A DNA stretch of 64,000 nucleotides from Otis tarda (lineage: Eukaryota > Chordata > Aves > Otidiformes > Otididae): the NCBI GenBank assembly GCA_026413225.1, contig CM048555.1, positions 78,437,785-78,501,784 of the forward strand, in the 5' to 3' direction. The translations under genes were made by a program, and so were the position numbers. Positions within the stretch are counted from its first letter, which is position 1; each line of letters starts with the position of its first letter. Of the stretch, positions 1 through 14,608 are shown one piece after another. The notes beneath the pieces were generated by a model that was not told where the DNA came from, did not search any database, and saw only the letters and a program-made list of their open reading frames with translations.

Positions 1-1060
1 TTAGGCACTGTAAATACTTGATCCAAGATGCATCTGCTGTTTGACAGCAGCAATTGTCAGCTCTATTTGAATAAGCAGAAAACTAATATTGAATATTTCC
101 ATTCTGTCCCTGAGTGGTGCAGTAAAAACAAGCGAAGCAAAATAGCATATATGTGTTTGCATGAGGTATTCTCTTTATTTCTATTACAACTAAAACAGCC
201 CATGTATTAAGAACAGCAATTCTTTATTCCCCTTTAAAACTAATTCTGCTCAGATTCTACCTGGAAAGTATTTTTCCACTTCAAAAATTATTCTAAAGTA
301 CTTAGAATAGCTAACATAGTGATACATACAAATGGGGGGGAAGACAAAAAAAAAAAAGACAAGAAGAATATACCACATATAAAAGAGACCTGCCAACAGT
401 TAGGAAGTTGGTGTGTCCTTGCTACTACCTACCACACTGTCACCTTGTATTCTTTCTTTCTTTTTTTTTTTTTTTTCCTCTAATCAATCTGTTGATATCC
501 ACTTGCTGATGCTGAAAGGTCTTTCAGGCCGTCCTTTGGGTCTGTTTGTACAGCATCTTATACAATGAGATCCTGATCCATGAGTAGTTTTCATCGGTAC
601 CATCTCACTACAAAGATAACACTAATATTTCTCCAAATATATCAAAGTATTGCAAAAAAAGTAAAAAAAAAAAATACACTAAGATGTTAAGAGGCACCAG
701 CATAGCACTCTGCATTACATGGCTGATAGACTTCCAATCCCTATGGATATCAGTCCTACCCTACTAAATGAAGGAGCTCATCTACAGCCAGCGTTAAGGG
801 AGAGATACTGCTAGGGATGGTTTGTCTCATATCTGCTTGGTCACCCTCTGCAGACGTCCATCTCCTATCACTTGCTGAGAAGCTCTGCTCTCAAGTTAGA
901 TGCCTCACTTCAGTATCTACAGTTAGAATTGTTGAAGTCCATTGGACTGAAATATGCCAAATGATGGTGTTTCCAAAGGAACACAAAAAGGTTTTAAAAT
1001 TCCCATGTTGGATCTCATTCTCAGGGAAAACTCTTAAAAAAAAATCCACTTGCTCAAGTT

Positions 1061-1202
1061 CATAGAACAATAGAATGGTTTGGGTTGGAAGGGACCTTCA
1101 AAGGTCATCTAATCTAACCCCCCTGCAAGGAGCAGGGACATCCTGGACTAGATCAGGTTGCTCAGAACATTTCCAGGGATGGGGCATCCACCACCTCTCT
1201 TG
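1061..1202 (-). mobile_element. CR1 LINE 3'-end fragment
   Basis: Read on the minus strand, it carries the CR1 3' UTR core (CATCCCTGGAAA, GATC(T/C)AG..., TGCAGGGGGGTTAGATTAGA-like) and ends in the octamer tail at 1061-1080. It is 5'-truncated at about 1202 and has an internal loss compared with the other copies, between TTGCTCAGA and ACATTTCCAGG. It is in the same orientation as CTNNA2. Confidence 0.9.
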
Positions 1203-4200
1203 GCATTGAACTATTAAGTTCAATGTCATTATCAATGAAACCTGCCGTTCGCTGCACTGAAAAAAAACTACTTTAAGTGTTAAATGAACATTGACACTTT
1301 CCTGTTTATAATGTTCCATAAGGAGGTATCTGTTTCAATGTGTTGTGTTCAATGAAGAAGCAATTCAATTTTTAATCAAGGTTAATGTGGTATTGTAGAT
1401 CCGATTATAATAATATTCCCCATGGAACTGCAAGAAAAGTCTTAAGGATGTTTAAGTACACAGCTTATTTTCATTGGTATTAAAAACCTTCTGTTTACAA
1501 CCACATATTAGAAACCCATAACAAGCAGAGAGCACCAGCTAACCAGCAAATTGGGGTTTTTCCATTGTAAATATTCAGTAGAGTTATTTCTGAGTAAAAA
1601 TTAATTAATAAAATAGGTATCTTGTTTCTTCTGGTAATTGGATGTTGCCTTTTGCAGTTCAGAGTTGCAACATCTGAGAAAAAAAATCTGAATTCTGACT
1701 GTCACAGGTTTGATAAATATAAAATTAACAAATTCTGTTTTCCTATGCTGTGTTAATCACAGATGTCAGTAGCATATTTCTGACCCCTCATGTAAACATG
1801 AATTATAATTTCTTTAGAAATTGGTTATTTGAGTTTTAGGACGCCCTTGCACTGAAGTTGAAAGGTGTAGTTAACGGGTTTTATATACACAGGAGAGCAC
1901 AAATTTTGCTATCCATCATCACAGGCTATACTATAAAGAATGACTTGACAAAATCGTTTGTTAAATGTGACAGGAGTATGAACATAAGACATTCATCCAA
2001 TAGCTGAAATGGATACATGACAAGGTAATATTAATTGCACAAGACAAGACATTTAAAAGTATTAGTTCAGCATTACCAGTCTATTTGCTCCAATTAGGGC
2101 TATTCATCAAGGTAAATAACTACTGGAAAACTAATCTTGTACGTTCCTCTGCATACTGTAATGAAGTCCAGTCAAAGTGGTGGCTTATGCATCCACAGCT
2201 TTTCCTGTTGCATACAACCAGTGTCAGTTCAGAAAAAAAAATGGGAGAAGTCTGTGACTTGAATTTAAATGGTCATAAAATATCCAGCAAAAACACGTCA
2301 AGTTTTATTCTGAAAACAGCATGAGGTCTTGCACTCGTACGTACATTAACAAATGTCTTCACAAAGTCTTAATTTACCCTGCATTCTGATGTAAATATTA
2401 TGACACAAATTGTTACTCATAAGACAATGCTTTAGGTTTTTTTTCCCCACTGAATTTTTAAGTTAGACATGACTTCAAAGTGTGTGAAACTATTTGTTGG
2501 AGGAGAAAGCGCACTAAATAAAGGTCTTGCTTAATTCATTTTGTCATGGAGAAAACTTTATTAATCAACATATAGCTAAAATAATAAGTTTGCCAGACCA
2601 CTGAAAGGATATAAAAGGAAAACATCAAGACCTGCAAATATTTTTCAAGTATGAATGGTGTAGCACAAGGCAGATTTTACGTCTTTCCAGTTCCGTCAAT
2701 TTACCCAGTTTATGGTGCAGAGTCACTTGCTGGTTTTGATAGCATCATGTTCTACTGTCCTAAGCACTATTTAGGGCTTTTTTATCATCATTGGTTCACA
2801 GCTGTAATTGAGCTCCAAGAGGTTAAACTGCCCACTGAAATGATGTTTTCCATGGCTGTATAACAATTTTAGAACCAAAATGTCTCAGTGCTACTTACAG
2901 TCTACTAGAGAATTAACTGTCTAATCCTGACACTGGAAGGTAAAGTCACAGCAGGAGATTAATGACTCTAACAGATCGTTAAACTTCATAAAGACTGGCA
3001 GTATAAAGCTATCTCCAACAAAAATTTACCAAGGAACACCTTGTTCACCATTTCCCATTTAAACTGCATTGCAAGCTGAGCCCAACTCCAGCTTGCTGCG
3101 GCAGAGCACTCCGAAACAGATACTAATTTAATTGAAAAAGATGAAAAAAAAGCCTTCTCCACTGTAGTTAAAGTGTGCCTCCTCCGATATATTGTGAAAT
3201 GGAATTCTGGAGAATAAGACAGTGACCATTAGAAGCTACTGCAGTCGGGTGCTAAAGAGAAAGTCTCAGTTGAATCTGCACGCTACGGCCCATGAAGATG
3301 TGACCAAAAAAAATCATAGATTGGGGAATGTGGACGCTAATGCCATCAACTATGTCTTGAGAGATTGAACAGCAAAAAGATTAACATTTAAAGCATGTAC
3401 CACACTTGGACATCCAAACAACAGATTTCTGGAATATACTACATAAAAATATTTAAGATTTAAGCTTAAGATAAAAATTCAGAGAGAAACGCTGTTACAA
3501 AGACTGATCATACTTCTCCATATATTTTTCCGTGCATGAGCTTTCTTCTCTCTAAAGAGAAACTTCCCTAGTCAGGGAGAGACTGGGGATGAATTTACCA
3601 ATGGAAAGCAACTTGAACTGACAAGTTTTGATCAGAAATTTGAAAAAGAATAAGATACATATACAAAAAAGTTCCTCGTAGTTGTAGGTCACTACAAAAG
3701 ATTCCTCAAAAGGGTACATGGCCAGAAGCACAGTAACTAGGTACTGAAGTTCGTAGGTACATAATCCTCATTGTGGGTTTTTCTTTTTGTTTGTTTAAGG
3801 TGTTTTTTTTTTTTTGTTGGGGCAGGGGTGTTTTATCAATTTTTATGACTTAGAAATTTTATGCTGCCTTTTCAAAAAAAACTTTTTTTTTTTTTTTTGC
3901 CTACAGCAAGCCTCAGGCTTGATAACAACTTAGTGCAGCTACATAAAGGCAGAGAAAAAAAAATATAAGCTTGGGAGACAGACATCCATGTACTCCCTAA
4001 ACATATGAGTATTATCAGGGCAACAGCTCTGTCTTGGTTCAGATCTAGATAGAACTATAAAATCCCAAGGCCAATTGGAGTCCTGGGATAGTACTTAAAT
4101 AACAATAAAGAATTATAAAGAGCATTAAAAAGGAAGAGGACAGTACAGAGATCACCATCAAAATATGCTGGAGAAACAGGAAGACAGAAATACTAGCAGG

Positions 4201-7200
4201 GACTAGCAGTCAGTGGAAAGCATCAGTGAAGTAACAATAACCCAGAATTGAAAGACAGTGATTAACTTTCGCATTCTGTATGACCTGGGACGCTAGAGTG
4301 GCGACAAGGAGAACATGGGAGGATGAAGTTGCAGAACAGGACATTACATGTTAGAACTATGAAGAAGGGAAAGATGGTAAGAGGTTTCCCCAGTAGACAG
4401 GACTTTGGAAAATAGCCTTGTGAAAACTGAATTGGACTAAAGTGTCAAAAATGTCACCAAGACTGCAAGCTTAAGGGTCTGATGCAAAATAAGTGTGACA
4501 AAGAGAAGGGTAATAAGGAAGAATAAAAACCCCCATGGATCAAACAGAGAACCACAACAAAGTGTGTATCTTCATGTATTGTCTCTGGTTCTGTTGAAAA
4601 GATATTTAAATCAAGTTGAGTGGCTTACGGTTTTTAAAAATAGAGTAAATAAAAATAATTAGAGACAAAACTGTTTTGGGGAGGTTAAATAAATATTTGA
4701 TCAGAAATGGGAAGGATGTTGTCTATGAAAACCAAAACAGATCCTGCCCCATGGACAGAGATGATTGATATGTGATACAATCAATTATGATCCACGCTTT
4801 TCAAAAGGCCCTTACTGCAGTGCGATCACAGCCTGTTGGGGTTTTTTTCTTGGGTTTGCTTTCTTTTGTTGGGGTTTTTGTTTGGTTTATTCTCATTTTG
4901 TTTTTATTTTGTTTTCTTCTCCTTTGCAGTAATTTCTGCAAAGCAAAAACTAAAACCAAAACTTTTTGTATTTCTGGTTGCTTAATAACAAGTAACATTA
5001 AAGACATTTTTTAATACTTTAGAGTGTTGCTGAACAAAATTAACGTCCATTAAGAAACAAATGCAATGTTGAAATCCTATTTGGAAATTAAATTCTGTGT
5101 ACTTTGCCACTGTTCATAAATCCATTAGGAGGACAGAATTATAGAAGTCTTTGGAAAAGGACTATGTTTTCCTCTACTTTCATAGTGCTCCCTACCTCAT
5201 GCTACTGCATTATTGATAATGAACATCAAAATTTGAAGCAGTCTTTATGAATCCAAGCTTTTATAAGTTTCTTCAGTTGATGTGATTATAGGTCATTCTC
5301 TGGCTAATGCTACAGAACACTGAAAGCTTCTTTATGTAAAGCTATCGCCAATAGAAAGCTTCTTTATGTAAAACTATTGTCAATAGAAATTTCCTGGAAT
5401 AGCTTTTTGGGTTATTTTTGTCTTAGGTTGTTTTTTTTTTGTTTGTTTTTGTTTTTTTTTTGAGTAGTAATTTTTTTTTTTTAAGTAGTAACATTACATA
5501 CTTCTGTTGAGTTTCTCCTACATTTACAATGTCTCTCATTAAAAAAAAAAGTTTTACAAACTCCATACTTTCCCTCCAATGATTACACAGCTAGGCATCT
5601 TCTGAAGTTCCTGGAATGAGTACAAAAATTTGTTGAAATATGTGAGCTTTTAGGAAGACTCATTATTTGAGGAATAATAGACAGACTTTATGCAGTAATC
5701 TACTCTAAAGCAACATAGCTGTCACTGAATTTTGCCTCATAATTCCTCACAAACCATTTCAAAAGGCCAACTGTCTGTGCTCACAACTTCATTCAGATTG
5801 AAGAAAAAAAAAAAAAAGAAAAGAAAAAAAAAGTCAAGTCCTTATTTCAAAAAGCAAAAGCAGCTATAGCTACTACACTGTTTGGATTTTGCCAGACAAA
5901 AAAAAATCCATCATGAATATTATGCTGGGGATGAAAGTTTCCTTCATTTGATGAAAATGTTACTGTAGCCTTACACAAAACTACCTGATGTGGGTATCGT
6001 TTCCTGAAATACGGCACCATATGTGCATCAGTAAACATTATGTGTAGAGTAAATTAAACCGAGCCTTATAATTAGGCAGTAAGGAAATTACCGCAGACCT
6101 GAAAGAGTAAATGAGCAATATTAAAACACTCTCCATTTCCTCTGAAGCACTTCAGAGCACCATAAAAATCTCAATGTCACAGTGAAAAACATCTACAAGA
6201 AACGCATTTTGAGGGAGACAAAGACACGTGCATTCAAATAAGTTCAAGTCAAAATCACGATTAAGTGCAGTTTAAATAACAGTTCATTGTCTCTAACTTT
6301 TTAGATCAGATTTCTAGATATTTTTCTAAAACTCCTTTCCTAAAGTAAATATACCAGTTAGTCTATCAAAAGAGAGCAGACAAAAAGTGGATGCAATATT
6401 GGAAAGCATGCCATGGTCTTACATTTCTTTCAGTCTAAGCTGGTGAAATTCAGAGTACGCCTACTTCTACTGCTTTAAGAAGTGGCTATAAATTCAGTGG
6501 AAGCTGAAAGAACAGAGGACTTTGCCAAGTGCAGTGTTAGTATCTCTACTTTATAACCCACTATTACACACGATTCTTGTCTGATGCCTTTGTACAAGCT
6601 GCCAGAGCAAGCCAGTAAAGATGAATTGATGTATATACGATGTGGCACACCTATGTTAAATGAATACAAGAAATAAACACACAGTGCTGCCACAGAAATA
6701 AATCTGTATTAGCATTTGATAGTCTGCTTTCAGAAAGACAGCTTCCAGATTTCCATAATCGAGAGTACTAGAGCCACTGCAGGTGAGAACATAACCTATT
6801 AAGCAACAAGGAAATGAGTAAGGGTTGATGCCACAGGTGGCCTTAGGTTCAAAGATATTTAGATTGACTTATGGGTGGCTCCCTTTAAAAATTGCCAACA
6901 TTTTGTCAAGAAGCATTTTCATGCAACAGAATGAGGCAATATCACCATTCACACTGCTCTTTTCCTTGGGAACAACTGATACCTCATCTTCGATAATACA
7001 GCACAACCTTAGCAAGACTCCAATGTATCATCTATTTAAGTACGACCTTGCTTCAACTTTACCTTTGCAAAATAAATCTTTAGTAAACATTCACGTAAGA
7101 CTAAATTTTTAAGTTACAACCTTCTTAAATGTTCTGCTACAACTTCACACTTGCATGAAGTTCTGCATCTTCAAAATGCTGCATCAACTGTCTTACAAAT

Positions 7201-8871
7201 TCTCAGTTATGTGAGCTAGGTAAGGTCCATGACCCTCTCTCTCTATGTTCTTTAGCCCTTCTTAAATTATACATATATTGAATTTAAAAAAAAAGCCACC
7301 TTCAGGATTTATAATCTTAACCAGTGCCATCTTGTCTGCAACAAAGGGCACCTCAGAACTTACTTTTATGGTAATGTGAGGCAGATCTTCCTTCCCCAAA
7401 ATTCCAGGAAATGCACCTATTGCTGCAGTGTTGACTGGCTCTATAGCGTGAAAGTAAAAGGGTTGCTCATACAAACCTACCTTAAGGCTCCTATCTTTTG
7501 GGTGCCTAAATTAGGAAGCCATTTGTTCATATATATATATATAAGAAGAAAGATGAGCTTTTTGCAAAATATGTCCTTGAAACCCCAAACCACGCTCCGA
7601 AAGTGAACTCTCTATCCACTACAGAGGAGATTGAAGGAAACCAGCTTCCTTATATTACCACCCAATTTCTGTACTTGACATCAGCTGGTGTAATGTGAAT
7701 TCTCAAGGTTCTCTTTTTTTTCTCCTCTCGTCCCCTCAATATGAGTTTTTATTTCTTTCGGTATACAGAAAGGAGCTGAAAGGAATTGGTTATCTAATAT
7801 CTGTTAAGTTTGATTAGAACTGAGTTCAGTGTTTTCTTCTGAAGATCTTAGTTTTGTTTTGCTTTCTGAGCACTCACACTTCCCTTGGGCTTATATCTTA
7901 ATGTGCAGATGCTGTGTACCTCTTCAAGCTGGTAAAACACAGAATATCTAAATTGAGGCAGCTTCACCTTCAGAAGCAACTTTATTTTTCTGCGTTTCAG
8001 ATTATTCTTCTGCAAACTGGACAATAAATCTTACTTGTCCTTGTAAAGCATTTTAGAAGAGAGAGGGGATAAACAAAAAAAAAAAATTTAAGTCAGTAAA
8101 TCATGACTCACAGCAGCAAGATTTAATTTCTAGGTGCCACTAGCCTTCCCTACAGCATTTGACAAGTCATCTGGTCTGTACATGAGACAGTAGCTTGGCT
8201 GCAAAATGACGATGATAAAATTTCCTCTTTTGGAGGGGGTCTTGTGTTTTCTCCAAACCATTTACATACTGTAAAGAAGCAAGCTATGCATATACTTGAA
8301 GAGAGAGAGATTTCAGTCCACAGACTGAAAACATTATGTGAGTGTCTATCCATAATATAATTTGCAGTGTATGAAGTAGCTGTGATAAAATCTGTGCCAA
8401 CGGAACACATTTTTTTTTCAGTTTTAGGTGTCCCTTTAGTCTAACTGCATGAGCTAATATTAATGTTCCTTGTTCTAGGAGTCTCTCTAGAGTCTACGTC
8501 AATTTTTGGCTGATTTCAAAGAGTTAAACAATTTTATTTTTTTTAACCACAAATAGTATTCATAAACAGTAGTGATACAACTTAATCTAAGTGGAAGTGA
8601 CTGACATAAAGAGCAAATGGAGATACTCTGCATCTCAAGAGCTAGAAAGAAAAGATAAATAAGCCTAAGAACATTATGAAGCCCGTTATCTAATTCAAAA
8701 TGTTGTAACCCATACTGAAGAAAGTACTTTCATAGACCTGTGAAGTAGGAAAAAACTGAGTATGATCAAGAAGTTCACTCCAAGATCTTTGTTTTACAAA
8801 ATTTGCATGAATAAATTACAGAAGGGTTTTTTTAATCTACCTTTAATCTTTTATAAACTTGACTTGTAGCC
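1203..8871. other. Intronic DNA without a recognised gene
   Basis: AT-rich sequence with many short A and T runs (about 3805-3815, 3883-3899, 5429-5482, 5803-5832). Apart from the 32-bp duplication, I see no mobile element body and no exon-like open frame here. Confidence 0.6.
5322..5385. repeat. Tandem duplication, 2 x 32 bp
   Basis: Two adjacent 32-bp units both begin GAAAGCTTCTTTATGTAAA and end CAATA (5322-5353, 5354-5385), differing at only a few positions. A recent local slippage or duplication. Confidence 0.85.
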
Positions 8872-9628
8872 TAATTTGAGTCGTGGCAATCCCAGGCACA
8901 AATACAGGATGGGTGGAGAATGGATCGAGAGCAGCCCTGAGGAGAAGGACTTGGGAGTGCTGGTGGATGAGAAGCTCAACGTGAGCCGGCAATGCGCCCT
9001 TGCGGTCCAGAAGGCCAACCGCATCCTGGGCTGTATCAAGAGGGGTGTGGCCAGTAGGTCAAGGGAGGTGATTCTCCCTCTCTACTCTGCTCTCGTGAGA
9101 CCCCACCTGGAGTACTGCATCCAGTTCTGGAGTCCCCAACATAAGAAGGACATGGACAAGTTGGAGAAGGTCCAGAGGAGGGCCACAAAGATGATCAGAG
9201 GGCTGGAGGACCTCTCCTACGAGGCCAGGCTGAGAGAGTTGGGGCTGTTCAGCCTGGAGAAGAGGAGGCTCCACAGAGACCTTATAGCGGTCTTCCAGTA
9301 CCTCAAGGGGGCCTGCAGGAAAGATGGGGAGAAGCTGTTCAATAGGGCCTGTTGTGATAGGACAAGGGGTAATGGTTTTAAAATAGAGGGAGGTAGATTT
9401 AGATTAGACACTAGGAAAAAAAAAAATTACACTGAGGGTTATAGAACACTGGCACAGGTTGCCCAGAGAGATGGTGGAAGCTCCATCCCTGGAAACGCTC
9501 AAGGCCAGGTTGGACGGGGGTCTGAGCAACCTGATCTGGTTGGAGATGTCCCTGTTTCTTGCAGAGGGGTTGGACTAGATGACCTTTGAAGGTCCCTTCC
9601 AACCCTAACCATTCTATGATTCTATGAT
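8872..9628 (+). mobile_element. CR1 LINE, 5'-truncated, with the C-terminal part of ORF2
   Basis: This is the longest CR1 copy here (about 757 bp). From about 8876 it reads the C-terminal end of the CR1 ORF2 polyprotein, downstream of the reverse transcriptase core: [13 protein letters not shown], then [12 protein letters not shown], then [18 protein letters not shown]. Near an 11-A run at about 9417-9427 the frame shifts; the family sequence (FFTVRVV..HWNRLPREVV) continues in another frame. It ends with the 3' UTR core and octamer tail (CATTCTATGATTCTATGAT) at about 9610-9628. Dead by 5' truncation and frameshift. Its GC content is clearly above that of the flanks. Confidence 0.95.
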
Positions 9629-9807
9629 ACCAATACAGCTACTAAAACAGTGCTACAAAGGACTACAAAGATAGGGAGTATAATAATTGTAGCTGAGGAA
9701 TTGAAGGAAGGTATGCTAGAGGATATGGCTGATAACAGACTAATGAATACCATGTCTGTTGACCACCAAGTGTCTTACAAAGATATTTGCGAGAGCACAG
9801 CTTCGCA

Positions 9808-9854
9808 CATGTAAATGACCACTCAAGTGGTGTGTCATGTAAATGACCACTCAA
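9808..9854. repeat. Short direct repeat, 19 bp at 28-bp period
   Basis: CATGTAAATGACCACTCAA occurs at 9808-9826 and again at 9836-9854, just downstream of the long CR1 copy. Confidence 0.85.
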
Positions 9855-10792
9855 AAATATATGAGTCATGTGAAAAGATGTACTAACTACATGTCACATA
9901 AATAATTGATTAGAGGTATAGAAAGGGCAACATGACTTGGTTTTTTAAATTTTTTAATTTCTAATTTAGGCTGCTGCAAAGTATGCGACTGAACAAGTCG
10001 AGGTGCATGGCTGGTAGAAAGACACCATAGCACAGTCACCATTAATATTAGTTTATGCCTAAATGAGTAAACCTAATCCTGAGTACCCAAAAGGGTGCCA
10101 CCATTTCTAAGACACTAGTAGTGGCTATTGGGAAAAAGCAGACACTGGGAAGAAGCAATCAATATCCTAACCTCCAATATTCATAAGAAAAAGGGAGACA
10201 ACTCATCCAAACTAATACAGAAATTGTTGAAGTGCCTATCTTTCAGCTTTCAGCCTACAAAGTAGCTGAGATTAAATAATCAACTTTTTAAGGACAAACC
10301 GCAGCCACAATGTAAAACCCATTCTTGGAAAATCGTATGGGAAAATAAGCTACATGTCGCTGTAGAAAACATATTGAAGGGTTGATCTGTGGATAATAGC
10401 ATGCTATAGCTACACATTACCAATACTACTAGTGAAGTATCACAGTAGGGGTCCTAAAATTAAATATACATTTGATTATTTGGAGTGTTGTTGTAGATAA
10501 CAGAGAAAACCAGAACAGGGCCATAGTCTTGACCACAAAGGCTTTTGTTTCTAGATTGGTTTTCTGGGGGAATAAGGTTTATTGAAGTAACTCTGACATT
10601 TTTCTCAAATACATTTTAATCTTTTGGCCAGTTTTAAAACCATCTGACAGGCAGAAAAGGTCTTGAGGATGCTAAATAGTTGAAGTTTGATGAAAAATTG
10701 CCTGTGTAGGAGAACAGTGACTCGAATTAGAGTCCTGTGGAGGGAAATTTGTACTGTAAAGTCAGTAGCTGGCTGGCTAGTGTACCAACATG

Positions 10793-10832
10793 GGTACCAG
10801 CTGGCCGACCACCACGCAGGTACCAGCTGGCC
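10793..10832. repeat. Short direct repeat, 14 bp at 26-bp period
   Basis: GGTACCAGCTGGCC at 10793-10806 and 10819-10832, in a locally GC-rich patch; a shorter GGTGCC-type half-unit follows. Confidence 0.75.
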
Positions 10833-13800
10833 AGTTGGCAGAGCAGGTGCCAAAACCAGCCTCACATCTTCCTGCGTTTCATGGACCAGCCTGGAGTAAC
10901 AAGAGAGCTACAGCAGAAGAGGCAGCAGCAGAGAGGAGAAGGATAGATGTGAGAAAATGAGAAGAAATATGGAAATCAAAGAGCATGAGAACAAGCACAG
11001 GTATTTTGAGTCCAGAAATGTTGATGGGTTTCCATATTCACAACCATCATGCTAACTACTAACTGTGTATAGCTACTAATAGGATGTTGATGTTATTTTG
11101 CTTTTTATGGTACCTATCCAACAGGTTGAACTGAACAACTTATAGTCTGAGGTCACTAAACCTTAATCAGATGGCAAAATACACCTTTTGATACTGCACA
11201 CATAGACTTAGATATCTAAAAGTAGCATTAATTTCTCTTAGACATTCACTCCGTTAAAACAAAAGCCCAGGACATGAGTCTAAACATTCAAAGTACAAAA
11301 TGTATTCATCTAAGTGCAATTGGTAATGGTGTTATTTCTGGACCTTCCACTTCACTGTTACTAGCAATATATTTTATAATAAACTTTTTGTTGCCTAAAA
11401 CTTCAAGAAGCACCAGAAATCCAACTTTAAGAAACATACATACTTTTTAATTTTTGCTTTATCCTACTTTGTAATGAAGCCTAAAATTATCAAAATTATC
11501 AAAATGCTGTAAAACAATGGAAAACTTTCTTGACAAGTCTGAAAATATGTTTTTGATTTTCAATATGTATTTGTATATATATATTTATCTTTGAGATGCC
11601 AAGCTAAAATAAACTACTAATTTTAAAAATGAAAATTTGAAACTACTGAAAAAATCCATACGTGACTTTTCAACATCATCAGGCTTTTTTTTTTTTTTCT
11701 TTTTAATTTTCAAAATTAAATTTCTGGATAATTTCTGATGGTTTTTGGTTTTAAAGAAAATTTTCTGTTGAGCATTTATTTCATAATGCATTTCTAACTA
11801 GCTTTAGTAATGACACAAACCTAAATCTGCAGGAGGTGGATGAAATGTCCTTAAGAGCTATATGAGAGCATCATTTCCAGTATGAACTGAGAATCACTGG
11901 TGAAAAATCTTCCTATTTCTTTACCATTCCTTCCACTTCCATGAAGTATTAGTCTAGCTTGAATGGACAAAAATGAAGAATTACTTGATTTGAGTGTACT
12001 GTATAGAATACTGCAGACAGGCTGCTCTGTTAAAATCAATAGCAGTTCAGATCTCTACTCTTTAAGAGAAAACTAATGGTTTTGGTTATGATACCCTGTG
12101 GGGAAACCGACTGGCTAATACAGACTGAACAAGCTCTACCCATCAACTGGAACAGGACACGAGGCGGAGAGACGACGGCAGCGGGGCAGGAAGCAGTGGC
12201 ACTAACAGGTGGGCCACCACTGACGGTGACAGCAGAACAGCTGGTGCTCTGCTGACACAACTCCAGATGATCTATAGACCATGTTGGTCCTCGCTAGGCA
12301 TCCGGCTTGTGTGTTGGCCAAATTCTTTGGTGTGTCCTTCCTGCTTATCTTTGTTTCAATGTCACCACAGAGTTGTAACGCTTGAAACACTGCGGGTGTG
12401 TGCTGCTTTATGATTAGTTGTAGTATTCAAACTATAGGGTTAGTAATTTATTTTTTCTCTATGGAGGTAAAACAAACAAACAAAACTGGCATCAAGAAGG
12501 ACTCTGCTGCTGGTCTAGCTTGCTGTACCACACAGTGAAATGTGCTTTTGTTTAGCTTTTAGGTTTTGTACTTCTATTTTTTTTACAACAAACTTGCATA
12601 CCGGGGGAGAAAAAAGACCCCATATCCTGCCAATTGACACAACTTGTTATCAGACACAGAACTCTGCACTTTTTCCAAATTGTTCAAAATAAAGTAAGAA
12701 ACAGCAGCAGTAAGCCATGGGCTGGTGAGATTTGTCTGCTTCCAAGAACTTGTTCAGTCTTACTTAGGTTGATGTTCTTGCTGGTGGTTTATATTAAGAC
12801 ATAAAATTAGGTCTCCATAATAGTTTTTCAATGCCCAGGACAGTTCAAATGATGAGTATAAAATATGTACTTTCATCAGAATAGGAAATATTGATGTGAC
12901 AATAAATTGTGAGATGGAATTTTAGCACCTTGTATCCCAACCGCAATCTTTTCACATGTCTGCATGTTCTGCAGATAATCAAATAAAATCTCAGAAATAA
13001 AGACCTAAGTAACCTCGGGAGAGAGAGAAAAATCAGTCTTAGATGGCTGACTACTGAAGCCTTGCAAGGGAGCCTGACTACCAAACGAAATACATATACC
13101 TTCTTCATTACCAAAACATATTTTGTAGATTTTCCAGTTTTATGGTGGTAACATTAAGCTTCATAAATCTGACAAGGAAGGCTGCTTTAAAATGGATTCA
13201 TTAAAAACAAAAGGCATTATGGTATTCAAAGCTGGTTTGAATCTCTCCCATGATTTAGCCCAAAATAGAAAGATTGAAATAGTGTAACACTGCAAACTCA
13301 ACTGGGGTTCATTTCTTCTTAACCTTCAAGCCCCCCTGCCCAGCCACTAAACTAAGCCCTCGGTGACATCTTCATACTCTGAAATGTAGAAGGGGGTGTA
13401 CAGGCAGGTCTGGGTAGACACACACATGTATATTGTTGATCACGTATGTGATGAAGCAGAACATTGATTATGATTCTGAAGGACAATGATTTATAGTCAG
13501 AATACACATTGTTGAAAGCAGAGACTCCATCTTCCTCCCTGCTTGTGCAAACCCTAGCACGATTATGATCTAATCTTGATTAGTTTACTAGCAAACTGAC
13601 AAAATTTAATAAACATTATACCTACGTGATTAACTTTCATAAATATCAGAAACTATATTAAAAGTTTCATCTCCAAGCAGGGAAATATTTATGTATGTGC
13701 TTCACTTTACCCACATACAGAGTTCCAACCTTTCCGAGATTGAATTCAACACTCATGGGGCTGAATATATATGAGAAGCAGACAGTTTATTAAGAAAGGT

Positions 13801-14608
13801 GCCATTTTTATATCACGTTTCAGAGTAAATTTGGCTTTAGAGATGAGTAATTCAGGCAACTGCTGAAAGCCTCACACAGAACAGCAACTCATGTGTTAGT
13901 CTGCTACTTCCTTCAAGCAATAAGAACAGAGGTGGGAGGCAACACATGGTACAAGCTCCACCGCAGAACCTAGGATCCCACAAATTTGGAGGTCAGAACA
14001 GCGGAGATCTTTCTTCTGTCATTAGCTAAGCAACAGATGTGATGCTGGGCTTTCTACAGGAGAGTGAATGATTCATATTGTCTGTAAGTCCACTGCAACA
14101 TTTTTATTATTTGGAGAAAGAGGCTCTGGGACAAACACATTTGCTGAGAGTTAAGGAAGCGATGAAATGAGCTGAGTTTTAGCAGTGCAGATTTCAAAAT
14201 GCCTATAGGGGCCACTCTTTCTGAAACTATTATGTTGCAAATAGGTATCTGAAGATACATTAAAGCCCTTACTCGGTCTTGCAGATATGTGGATTTTGGA
14301 TCATGTTCAGAGAGCAACCTTTAATTGGCCAGGTAGTCTTTTTCTTTTAATTGTTTTACAGAAAATACAGAATTAGGATTATCTCAAAGGGAGACAAAAA
14401 GAGGGAAAAAGAGGCAATCCCTCCTGCCTTAACTCTAAAAGTGTAAAGAGAAACCTATAGAGGGTTTCTGCCTTTTGTTTTCCAATCTCCCTTCATTTTT
14501 TTTCCATATCAAGCTCTTTGAAAAAAAACTTTCAGTCTTATAATCTACAATGATAAATGTAATACAAGAAAGTCAACTTTTACAGTTTAAAATATGCCTT
14601 ACAGTTAT

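Larger units (their letters stand above)
9629..14608. other. Intronic DNA without a recognised gene
   Basis: Holds two short direct repeats and a GC-richer stretch at about 12100-12400 of unknown nature (see findings). No recognisable coding sequence. Confidence 0.6.

Noticed and set aside
4772-5014. 80-codon frame with a hydrophobic stretch
   Set aside because: A T-rich tract read as phenylalanine/leucine; the opposite-strand frame is lysine-rich for the same reason.
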